DNA of 64,000 bases, from positions 148,790 to 212,789 of the forward strand of contig UBQW01000025.1 of NCBI GenBank assembly GCA_900467745.1, given 5' to 3'. Source of the DNA: Hyphomicrobiales bacterium. Its GTDB lineage: Bacteria; Pseudomonadota; Alphaproteobacteria; Rhizobiales; Rhizobiaceae. Position 1 is the first letter of the stretch, and each line of letters begins with the position of its first letter. Below the pieces are notes generated by a model. The model saw only the letters and a list, made by a program, of their open reading frames with translations, was not told where the DNA came from and made no database searches. The translations under genes were made by a program, and so were the position numbers. This document shows positions 55,427 through 63,159 of this stretch, piece after piece.

Positions 55427-55542
55427 AGCTGATGCACACGGTGGCTTTTCCTCCCAGTTCCACCGCATTAGCTGTTCCCCTCTGGAGGTTTAGACCTTCA
55501 TACCTATAAAGGGCCCCGAGCTTTCGGTGGCCCTCTTTTTTT
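55427..55542 (+). ncRNA. abcR1: AbcR-type trans-acting sRNA, copy 1 (alpha-r15)
   Basis: An RNA of about 115 nt between lsrB and the arsR-like gene. It contains two C-rich anti-Shine-Dalgarno stretches (TTTTCCTCCCAG and TGTTCCCCTCTGGAGG) and a terminator hairpin (AGGGCC...GGCCCT) followed by seven Ts. These match the AbcR sRNAs of rhizobia, Agrobacterium and Brucella, which repress ABC-transporter mRNAs with Hfq. The start is estimated from a CATATC -10 element, not measured. Confidence 0.85.
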
Positions 55543-55600
55543 GCCTTGATTTGCCCTAATTTTCCGCATCGCAGCAAAAAATGCTGCATTGCATAGCAGG

Positions 55601-55610
55601 CATGCGCAAA
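55601..55610 (+). promoter_or_regulatory. Conserved element upstream of sRNA copy 2
   Basis: CATGCGCAAA, 39 bp before the CATATC -10 element at 55640-55645, matching the copy 1 element (55376-55385) in position and in nine of ten bases. A shared activator site, perhaps for LsrB, is inference. Confidence 0.55.
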
Positions 55611-55651
55611 CGGGCATTGAAATCTGCCCGCCAAAGCATCATATCGCACTC

Positions 55652-55766
55652 AGTTGATGCACATGGCGGTTCTCTCCCAGTGCCGCTGCATTAGCTGTTC
55701 CCCTCTGGAGGTTGAATAACCTTCACACCTTAAAGGGCCCCGTTCATTCGGTGGCCCTCTTTTTTT
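55652..55766 (+). ncRNA. abcR2: AbcR-type trans-acting sRNA, copy 2 (alpha-r15)
   Basis: A second copy of about 115 nt, collinear with copy 1. It shares GATGCAC near the 5' end, a TCTCCCAG loop, TTAGCTGTTCCCCTCTGGAGG, and the AGGGCC...GGCCCT terminator with seven Ts. The two copies diverge mainly in the first hairpin and near the terminator. Tandem AbcR1/2 genes beside lsrB are the known arrangement; which copy is called 1 or 2 is arbitrary here. Confidence 0.85.
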
Positions 55767-55860
55767 GCTTAAAATTTAACCACGGAAAAATCGCACACGC
55801 CGTTCGCGCATGTCTTGAACATCGAAAATCGTCGATCCATATATCGGTCAGAAACGATTT

Positions 55861-56172
55861 ATGGTTCGGCAAACGACGATGGACAACGACGAAATCCTGA
55901 AAGCGATATCCCATCCCAAGCGGATGGAGATTCTAAACTGGCTGAAGAATCCCGAAGAGCATTTCTCTTCGCAGGAGCACCCGCTCGAGATGGGTGTCTG
56001 CGCCAGCCAGTTCGAACGCTGTGGTCTCTCCCAATCGACCGTCTCCGCTCACCTGGGCACGCTCAGCCGCGCCAATCTCGTGACCACGCGCCGCGTCGGT
56101 CAGTGGATTTTCTACAAGCGCAACGAAGAAACCATCGCTGCCTTCCTCAAGCAACTGGCACAGGATCTCTAA
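55861..56172 (+). CDS. ArsR-family winged-helix regulator
   Basis: 103 residues; ArsR fold with DEILKAISHPKRMEILNWL and the recognition helix GLSQSTVSAHLGTL. Two cysteines (GVCASQFERCGLSQS) sit just before the recognition helix and could sense thiols or metals. Start could be ATG 55861 or ATG 55879 (MDNDEI); neither has a strong ribosome-binding site. The stop is 2 bp before the MFS gene, so the two form an operon. Confidence 0.85.
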   Translation: MVRQTTMDNDEILKAISHPKRMEILNWLKNPEEHFSSQEHPLEMGVCASQFERCGLSQSTVSAHLGTLSRANLVTTRRVGQWIFYKRNEETIAAFLKQLAQDL

Positions 56173-56174
56173 AC

Positions 56175-57344
56175 ATGCCCCTCGCCCTCCTCGTCCTGGC
56201 GCTCAGCGCTTTTGCGATCGGCACCACCGAATTCGTCATCATGGGCCTGCTGCCCGAAGTCGCCACCGACCTTGCGGTGACGATCCCGCAGGCCGGCTGG
56301 CTCGTCACCGGTTATGCACTCGCGGTCGCCGTCGGCGCCCCTGTCATGGCGGTCTCAACCGCGCACCTGAAACGCCGCACGGCGCTGATCGCGCTCATGG
56401 CCTTCTTCATCGCCGGCAATCTGCTCTGCGCGCTGGCGCCGAGCTACTGGGTGCTGATGATCGCCCGCGTCGTTACCGCGCTCTGCCATGGCGCCTTCTT
56501 CGGCATCGGCTCCGTTGTCGCCGCCAGCCTTGTGGCGCCGGATCGCCGCGCCCGCGCCGTAGCGCTGATGTTTACCGGCCTGACGCTTGCCAACGTGCTC
56601 GGCGTGCCGCTCGGCACCGCCATCGGCCAGGCATTCGGCTGGCGCTCGACCTTCGCGGTCGTCACCGTACTTGGCGTCATCACCATCGCCGGCCTGATCG
56701 CCGTCCTCCCCAAGGACAAGCAGGAGGAACAAGGCAACATCTTCCGCGAGATCGCCGCCCTGAAGAACGGCCACCTCTGGCTGGCGCTGTCGACCACCGT
56801 CTTCTTCGCCGCCTCGATGTTCGCGCTCTTCACCTACATCGCGCCGCTGCTGCGTGATGTCACCGGCCTGTCGCCGCAAGGCGTCACCTGGACGCTGTTC
56901 TTGATCGGCCTCGGCCTCACCGTCGGCAACCTGCTCGGCGGCAAGCTGGCCGACTGGAAGCTTGGGCCGACGCTTGCCGGCGTCTTCGCGATGATCGCCG
57001 TGACCTCGGTCGCCTTCGGCTTCACCAGCCCCTATTTCATCGCCGCCGAAATCACCCTCTTTGTCTGGGCCGTCGCGACCTTCGCCGCCGTTCCCGCCCT
57101 GCAGGTCGGCGTCGTGCACTTCGGCAAAGATGCGCCCAATCTGGTCTCGACGATCAATATCGGCGCCTTCAACACCGGCAACGCGCTCGGCGCCTGGGCT
57201 GGCGGCATGGCCATCGAGCTTGGCTTCGACATGACCCGCGTGCCGCTGGTCGCCGCCTTCATGGCCTTGATCGGCCTCGTCGTCACGGCACTTACTTATC
57301 TCTCCGCCAAGGGCAAGGCAGCCATGCCTGCCCCGGCCGAATGA
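56175..57344 (+). CDS. MFS efflux transporter (AraJ/YdhP-like)
   Basis: 389 residues, twelve helices, of the DHA1/arabinose-efflux branch: LALSAFAIGTTEFVIMGLLPEVA opening and the ALCHGAFFGIGSVVAA segment (helix 4) are typical. Substrate unknown. It is translated right after the ArsR gene and is followed 46 bp later by an old-yellow-enzyme gene; together they look like an inducible export/detoxification unit. Confidence 0.88.
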   Translation: MPLALLVLALSAFAIGTTEFVIMGLLPEVATDLAVTIPQAGWLVTGYALAVAVGAPVMAVSTAHLKRRTALIALMAFFIAGNLLCALAPSYWVLMIARVVTALCHGAFFGIGSVVAASLVAPDRRARAVALMFTGLTLANVLGVPLGTAIGQAFGWRSTFAVVTVLGVITIAGLIAVLPKDKQEEQGNIFREIAALKNGHLWLALSTTVFFAASMFALFTYIAPLLRDVTGLSPQGVTWTLFLIGLGLTVGNLLGGKLADWKLGPTLAGVFAMIAVTSVAFGFTSPYFIAAEITLFVWAVATFAAVPALQVGVVHFGKDAPNLVSTINIGAFNTGNALGAWAGGMAIELGFDMTRVPLVAAFMALIGLVVTALTYLSAKGKAAMPAPAE

Positions 57345-57390
57345 TCCTTCCAACGCCCCCAAACCATTAGCACCACCGAAAGGACTTCCC

Positions 57391-58512
57391 ATGAGCAAGC
57401 TCTTCGAACCGACACAGGTTGGCGACATCACCGTCAAGAACCGCATCGTCATGGCACCGCTGACCCGCAACCGCTCGCCGGGCGCCGTGCCGAACGACCT
57501 CAACGTCGAATATTACACGCAGCGCGCCTCCGCCGGCCTGATCGTCACGGAAGCGACCGCGATCACCCACCAGGGCCAGGGTTATGCTGACGTCCCCGGC
57601 CTCTACAGCAAGGAAGCCCTGGATGGCTGGAAGCGCGTGACCGACGCCGTGCACGCCCATGGCGGCAAGATCGTCGTCCAGATGTGGCATGTCGGCCGTA
57701 TCTCGCACACGACGCTGCAGCCGAACGGCGGCAAGCCGGTCTCTTCGAGCAACAAGACCGCCAAGTCGAAGACCTATCTCGTCAACGCCGACGGCACCGG
57801 CAGCTTCGCCGAGACCTCCGAGCCGCGCGCGCTTGAAACCGCCGAGATCGCAGGCATCGTCGAGGACTACCGCAAGGCCGCCCGCGCTGCGATCGACGCC
57901 GGCTTCGATGGTGTCGAGATCCACGCCGCCAACGGCTACCTGATCGACCAGTTCCTGCGCGCCGACATCAACGACCGCACCGACCAGTATGGCGGCTCGA
58001 TCGAAAACCGCGCCCGCTTCCTGTTCGAAGTGGTCGATGCGATCACCAAGGAAATCGGCCCGCGCGTCACCGGCATCCGTATCTCGCCGGTCACTCCCGC
58101 CAACGACGCATCCGACGCTGCTCCGCAGCCACTCTTCGATTACGTCGTCGAGGGCCTGGCAAAGTACGACCTCGCCTTCATCCACATCATCGAGGGCGCT
58201 ACCGGCGGCGACCGCAACTTCCAGCAGGGCGACCAGCCATTCGACTATGCCGGCCTGCGCGCCGCCTATGAAAAGGCAGGCGGCAAGGCAAGCTGGATGG
58301 TCAATAACGGCTATGATCGTCAGCTCGCCATCGACACCGCCGAAAGCGGCAAGGCCGACCTGATCGCCTTCGGCAAGCCTTTCATCGCCAACCCCGATCT
58401 CGTCGAGCGCCTAAAGGCCAACGCCCCGCTCAACGAAATCGACCAGGCCACTCTCTATGGCGGCGGCCCGAAGGGCTACATCGACTACCCGGTCCTCGAA
58501 AAGGTCGCCTGA
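57391..58512 (+). CDS. Old-yellow-enzyme family alkene reductase
   Basis: 373 residues, FMN-dependent TIM barrel (NemA/XenA-like), reducing activated alkenes, nitro-esters or quinones with NADPH. Landmarks: MAPLTRNRSPGAVPN, QMWHVGRISH, the substrate-binding HAANGYLIDQFL and FGKPFIANPDL near the end. CGAAAGGACTTCCC precedes the ATG. Third gene of the arsR-MFS-OYE cluster, followed by a clear terminator. Confidence 0.93.
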   Translation: MSKLFEPTQVGDITVKNRIVMAPLTRNRSPGAVPNDLNVEYYTQRASAGLIVTEATAITHQGQGYADVPGLYSKEALDGWKRVTDAVHAHGGKIVVQMWHVGRISHTTLQPNGGKPVSSSNKTAKSKTYLVNADGTGSFAETSEPRALETAEIAGIVEDYRKAARAAIDAGFDGVEIHAANGYLIDQFLRADINDRTDQYGGSIENRARFLFEVVDAITKEIGPRVTGIRISPVTPANDASDAAPQPLFDYVVEGLAKYDLAFIHIIEGATGGDRNFQQGDQPFDYAGLRAAYEKAGGKASWMVNNGYDRQLAIDTAESGKADLIAFGKPFIANPDLVERLKANAPLNEIDQATLYGGGPKGYIDYPVLEKVA

Positions 58513-58527
58513 TCAACACCAAGCCTC

Positions 58528-58560
58528 GAAATCCCGCCACCCGGCGGGATTTCTCTTTTT
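58528..58560 (+). terminator. Terminator after the OYE gene
   Basis: An 11-bp perfect stem GAAATCCCGCC / GGCGGGATTTC with a 4-nt loop, then TCTTTTT. Confidence 0.92.
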
Positions 58561-58624
58561 GGCCAATGTTATTCTGGGTCCACGTCGTTTCCCTTTCCAG
58601 CCGCGACCGGCTAGCATCCCCCTC

Positions 58625-59428
58625 ATGTTCACGCCCTATCTCGACCGCTGGCACCTTACCCCTGACGGCGAGCCTGTCGTCACCCACTCCAGCAACCTCC
58701 TGCCCGTCCTGTGGCACGGCAAGCCGGCGATGCTGAAGCTCAGCACCGATGAAGCCGAGCGATCGGGCGCCGCCGTGATGCACTGGTGGGATGGTCACGG
58801 TGCGGCAAAGGTCTATTGCCACGACGCCGATGCGATCGTGCTCGAACGAGCCCAAGGTGGCCGCTCACTACTCACCATGGCCTCGGAGGGAAGAGATGAC
58901 GAGACAAGCCGCATCCTCTGCGACACCGTCGCCAGACTGCATGCGCCGCGCCAAACACCGCAGCCACCGCTCATTCCGCTCGCCCGATGGTTCCGCGACC
59001 TCGCACCGGCCGCTGGCAAATACGGCGGCGTGCTCATCGATTGCCACGACATCGCCACCGCCCTGCTCGCTGACGCCCGTGACCAGACGGTCCTGCACGG
59101 CGACATCCACCACGGCAACGTCCTCGATTTCGGGGAACACGGCTGGCTGGCGATCGATCCGAAGGGCCTGGTTGGCGAGCGCGGCTTCGACTACGCCAAC
59201 ATCTTCGCCAACCCGGAACTCTCGACGGTCACCGATCCCGATCGCCTCCGTCGCCAGCTGCCGATCATATCCGCTGCCGCCAACATCGAGCCCGAGCGCT
59301 TGCTGCGCTGGATCGCCGCCTATTGCGGCCTCTCCGCCGCCTGGTTTCTCGACGACGGCATGCTGTCTGAAGCGCAAAGCCCGCTCACCGTCGCCGGCAT
59401 CGCGCTCACGGAACTCAGCCAAGGCTAG
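58625..59428 (+). CDS. APH(6)-like aminoglycoside/hydroxyurea kinase
   Basis: 267 residues. Kinase catalytic loop H158-G-D160-IHHGN165 and metal-binding D178 (AIDPKGLVGERGFDYAN), the pattern of the streptomycin 6-phosphotransferase / hydroxyurea-resistance family. The true substrate is not shown. It is a second, unrelated aminoglycoside-kinase-fold gene in this window. The stop codon shares a CTAG with the convergent epimerase gene's stop. Confidence 0.82.
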   Translation: MFTPYLDRWHLTPDGEPVVTHSSNLLPVLWHGKPAMLKLSTDEAERSGAAVMHWWDGHGAAKVYCHDADAIVLERAQGGRSLLTMASEGRDDETSRILCDTVARLHAPRQTPQPPLIPLARWFRDLAPAAGKYGGVLIDCHDIATALLADARDQTVLHGDIHHGNVLDFGEHGWLAIDPKGLVGERGFDYANIFANPELSTVTDPDRLRRQLPIISAAANIEPERLLRWIAAYCGLSAAWFLDDGMLSEAQSPLTVAGIALTELSQG

Positions 59429-60423
59429 CCACGCGGCGCCAACGCGCCCGCCACCTCATCGTCCATCCGCTCTTCAAGGCAGCCGAGCGACAGCAAGGTC
59501 GTCCTGATGGCCTCATCAACAGGCGTGCGCGGCTCGAAGCCGAGTTCCGCCACCAGACGGTCATTGCTCATCCGGATCGGCTCGCGCCAGAGATAACGCA
59601 TCTCCTTCAACTCGCGCATGAAAGTCACGAAGGGTGCTGCCAGCGGTACGACGAACCAGGGAAAGCTCCGCACCTTCACCCGACCGCCAACGGCGCGCCT
59701 GATCGCCTCGATCATCTGCTGCCCATCGCGATCCCAGAAACCGTCCATGTGATAGACGGCGAAACCAGGCAGACGATCGCGGCGCTCGACCAATTGCACC
59801 ATCGTTTCCGCCACGTCAGGCAGATAGGCCCACTGATGCCCCACACCCTTGCGTGCCGGGTTGGTCACGGTGGAAATGGGCTTGCCCGGCGTGATCATGC
59901 CCTGCGATAACCAGCTGCTTGCCGCCCCCGGCCCAAAGAAATCGCCGGCGCGCACGATAATGACGGGCGCCCCATCACGCGATGCGGCCTCCAGCCGCTT
60001 TTCCATCTTGACGCGGATGGCACCCTTCTTCGTCACCGGATGCTGCGGGCTATCTTCACGCAAAACAGGAAACGCATCCGGCCCGAAATTGTAGACCGTG
60101 CCGGGAAGCACGATCGTTGCCCCGACCGCCTTGGCGGCCGCGATCGTATTGTCGAGCATCGGCAGCACCAGCTTTTCCCAGTCGCGATAGCCGGGCGGAT
60201 TGACGGCGTGCACGATCAGGCTCACCCCTTCAGCCGCCGCCATCACATCGGCGGTGCGCATCGCGTCACCCTTCACCCAGTTCAAACAGGGCTCGGCGGC
60301 GCGCGCCTTCTCCACATTGCGGCTCAGCGCGCGGACATGCCAGCCGCGCGAAACAAGCTTGCGGGCAACTGCGCCGCCAATGCCACCGGTTGCTCCGAGT
60401 ACAAGTGCGATCTGCTGTGTCAT
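59425..60423 (-). CDS. NAD(P)-binding epimerase/reductase (extended SDR-like)
   Basis: 332 residues with the N-terminal Rossmann motif GATGGIGG and YNFGPDAFP in the sugar-epimerase-like core. The ATG at 60423 (MTQQIALVLG) is preferred because GGAG lies upstream; three further ATG codons precede it. The substrate is unknown. It is divergent from a LysR gene, its likely regulator, and its stop codon overlaps that of the APH(6)-like gene (CTAG). Confidence 0.85.
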   Translation of the reverse strand: MTQQIALVLGATGGIGGAVARKLVSRGWHVRALSRNVEKARAAEPCLNWVKGDAMRTADVMAAAEGVSLIVHAVNPPGYRDWEKLVLPMLDNTIAAAKAVGATIVLPGTVYNFGPDAFPVLREDSPQHPVTKKGAIRVKMEKRLEAASRDGAPVIIVRAGDFFGPGAASSWLSQGMITPGKPISTVTNPARKGVGHQWAYLPDVAETMVQLVERRDRLPGFAVYHMDGFWDRDGQQMIEAIRRAVGGRVKVRSFPWFVVPLAAPFVTFMRELKEMRYLWREPIRMSNDRLVAELGFEPRTPVDEAIRTTLLSLGCLEERMDDEVAGALAPRG

Positions 60424-60513
60424 CATCATCTCCATCTGTTGATGAAGAGATGATGCGCTCACGCAGAGATAAACGAAATTGACGAAATTCGTATCTCATC
60501 TATACATATTTAG

Positions 60514-61425
60514 ATGACAACAGAGCCTAGCTGGAATTTCTACCGCACCCTTCTCGCAGTGCTCCACCACGGCTCGCTATCGGCCGCCGCCCGCGAGCTC
60601 GGCCTGACGCAGCCGACCATCGGCCGCCATATCGACGCGCTGGAAGAGATCGTCGGCACGCAGCTCTTCCTGCGCTCGCAGAGCGGCCTGATGCCGACCG
60701 AAGCCGCCCTCGAACTCAAGCCCTATGCCGAAACGCTGGCATCAACCTCCGCCGCCCTGCTGCGCACCGCCTCCGGCCATCGCGACCGCATCGCCGGCCC
60801 AGTCCGCATCAGTGCCAGCGAAGTGATCGGCGTCGAGGTACTGCCCTCGATCCTCGCACCGCTGATGGAGAAGTACCCGGAGCTCGAGATCGAACTCTCC
60901 GCCTCCGACGCGGTCGAGGATCTGCTGAGCCGCGAAGCCGATATCGCGGTGCGGATGAGCGAGCCCACACAGGACGCGCTGGTGGTGCGCCGCATCGGCG
61001 ACATTCCGCTCGGCTTCCACGCCCATAAACGCTATCTCGACCATCGCGGCACGCCGCAAACACTGGCCGACCTCAAGGGCCATCGCCTGATCGGCTTCGA
61101 CCGGCACACCGGCTATGTCAGGACGATGCTGAAACGCTACCCTGTCTTCGCCGACCTCACCTTCGGCTTCAAGGCCGACAGCACGTTGGCGCAGATGGCG
61201 GCGATCCGGTCGGGATTGGGAATTGGGATGTGCCAGACAGGGCTGGCGGCGTCGGATAAGGATCTCGTCCACGTTCTGCCGCAGGCGTTTCAAATCCCGC
61301 TTGCGACCTGGGTGGTGATGCACGAAGCGATCAAGACATCGCCGCGCTACCGCGTCACCTTCGATGCGCTGGTCGCGGGCCTGCTCGATTATATCAGGGA
61401 AGGAGCGCTCGGCCGCCGGGACTGA
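60514..61425 (+). CDS. LysR-family transcriptional regulator
   Basis: 303 residues; winged helix (VLHHGSLSAAARELGLTQPTIGRHI, about 17-42) and a substrate domain. Divergent from the epimerase gene with 90 bp between, the usual layout for a LysR regulator and its target. No clear Shine-Dalgarno before the ATG. Confidence 0.88.
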   Translation: MTTEPSWNFYRTLLAVLHHGSLSAAARELGLTQPTIGRHIDALEEIVGTQLFLRSQSGLMPTEAALELKPYAETLASTSAALLRTASGHRDRIAGPVRISASEVIGVEVLPSILAPLMEKYPELEIELSASDAVEDLLSREADIAVRMSEPTQDALVVRRIGDIPLGFHAHKRYLDHRGTPQTLADLKGHRLIGFDRHTGYVRTMLKRYPVFADLTFGFKADSTLAQMAAIRSGLGIGMCQTGLAASDKDLVHVLPQAFQIPLATWVVMHEAIKTSPRYRVTFDALVAGLLDYIREGALGRRD

Positions 61426-61453
61426 CGGAACGCCTCATGAAGAGTGCGATCGG

Positions 61454-61735
61454 TCAGGCGCGTGGCGACGTTGCGGCCTGGTGGGTCTTCCAGTTGCCAT
61501 CGACCACCTCCGTCTCCGGACGATCGCCACCTTCGGCATATTCCTCGTGCCACTTGCCCTTGTCGTCCTGCCAGCTGATCTCGGCGGAATCGCCGCCGAC
61601 CTGCTGCTCGGCCGCCACGATACGGGCCGCCTCAAGCGCTTCGGAATGTGTCGGGAAGGCCTCGGAATACACGTTTCCCAGCCGGTAGGCCCAGCCGCCA
61701 TCGTGCTGGACGACTTCATAGACCACCTTGACCAT
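61454..61735 (-). CDS. DUF2188-like small protein
   Basis: 93 residues from the ATG at 61735, which follows AGAGGAGTGAAGTGT. The pattern (VVQHDGGWAYRLGNVYSEAFPTHSEALEAARIVAAEQ segment, then WQDDKGKWHEE) fits the DUF2188 fold of small stress-associated proteins. Function unknown. The longer open frame upstream has no support. Confidence 0.75.
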   Translation of the reverse strand: MVKVVYEVVQHDGGWAYRLGNVYSEAFPTHSEALEAARIVAAEQQVGGDSAEISWQDDKGKWHEEYAEGGDRPETEVVDGNWKTHQAATSPRA

Positions 61736-61946
61736 ACACTTCACTCCTCTTTTGCTTGGTTCAACACACCGAACAGACAGGATCGAATCCTGTTTAGCGC
61801 GGTGCCATCTGGCAAAAAGACGAGAGGCGCCGCGATATGCTTCCGGCTGACCGATGAGGCAGTATTCCATTAAATGCCCAAGACTGCAAACCTGCCCCGC
61901 GCAATCGCCGACTTGATATGTGAAATCATCGCCTTAGACTTGAGAC

Positions 61947-63068
61947 ATGAATCAAGATCGGAGCTCGACGTTGGGGATAGTGTCACGCCTGAAAACCGAA
62001 CGGTACCTGCTGATCGCAATTGCGGTCGGCGTGGCGGCATTTCTGTCGGAACACGCGATCATGGAGATGGGCCAAGGCGCGGCACTCATCGCGGCCGCCG
62101 CCCTCATCGTGACCATCGTCCTCGCCTCCATGCGTGTGGCCCATCACGCCGAAATCCTCGCTATCAAGGTCGGCGATCCATATGGCACGATGATCCTGAC
62201 GCTCTCGGCCGTTGCCGTCGAGGTCATCATCCTCGCCATCATGATGTCAGGCGAAAGCTCGCCGACGCTGGTGCGCGACACGATCTATTCGGCGCTGATG
62301 CTCGATATCAACGGCATCCTCGGCCTCGCAGCTTTGCTCGGCGGCCTGAAGCATGGCGAACAGCCCTATAACGACAACTCAGGCAAGACCTATGGCGTCA
62401 TGATCCTGACGGCCATCGGCATCTCGATGATCGTCCCAGAATTCGTGCCCGACGAGAAATGGCATTACTATTCCGCCTTCACCATCGTCGCGATGATTGC
62501 GCTCTACGCGCTTTTCCTGCGCATGCAGGTCGGCCAGCACAGCTATTTCTTTAGCTACAGCTACCCACGCGCCGAGCGCAAACAGGACGCCGCGGAAGAT
62601 CACGGCGACGAAGGGTCGACGGCGGTCTCGATCGCCACGATCCTGGCGGGCGTCGTCATCATCGGTGCGCTCGCGGAATTCATGTCGGCCTTCATGACGA
62701 CGGGCCTCAAGGACACCGGCGCCCCCATCGGCCTCACCGCCCTCGTCGTCGCGACCATATCGGCTGCGCCCGAGATCCTGACCGCGCTCCGCGCCGCCTT
62801 GAAGAACCGCATGCAGGCAACCGTGAACATCGCCATGGGCGCCTCGCTCTCGACGGTCATCCTGACCGTCCCGGTCATGGAGGCCATCGCGCTCTACACC
62901 GGCCAGCCCTTCATCATGGCGATGACGCCGGTGCAGACGGTGATGGTCACGATCACCCTGATTGCCGCCGCCATCAACCTCAACGATGGCGAGACCAACG
63001 CCATCGAGGGCATGACGCACTTCATCCTCTTCGCGACATTCCTGATGCTGGCGAGCCTGGGATTATAA
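61947..63068 (+). CDS. ChaA-type Ca2+/H+ (cation) antiporter
   Basis: 373 residues, about eleven helices in two similar halves. The duplicated exchanger motifs are visible: SAVAVEVIILAIMMSGE in the first half and TISAAPEILTALRAAL in the second, each with an acidic residue in the helix. Members export Ca2+ or Na+/K+ for protons. Ion specificity cannot be read. No strong Shine-Dalgarno; the gene stands alone. Confidence 0.88.
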   Translation: MNQDRSSTLGIVSRLKTERYLLIAIAVGVAAFLSEHAIMEMGQGAALIAAAALIVTIVLASMRVAHHAEILAIKVGDPYGTMILTLSAVAVEVIILAIMMSGESSPTLVRDTIYSALMLDINGILGLAALLGGLKHGEQPYNDNSGKTYGVMILTAIGISMIVPEFVPDEKWHYYSAFTIVAMIALYALFLRMQVGQHSYFFSYSYPRAERKQDAAEDHGDEGSTAVSIATILAGVVIIGALAEFMSAFMTTGLKDTGAPIGLTALVVATISAAPEILTALRAALKNRMQATVNIAMGASLSTVILTVPVMEAIALYTGQPFIMAMTPVQTVMVTITLIAAAINLNDGETNAIEGMTHFILFATFLMLASLGL

Positions 63069-63159
63069 CGACGGGTGGCGCGACCTCAGCGGCGGATTGA
63101 ATCCGAAATCAACGCCTTGCGGCGAAAACCTGAATCGGATTGCCAAGCCGGAAAGACAA

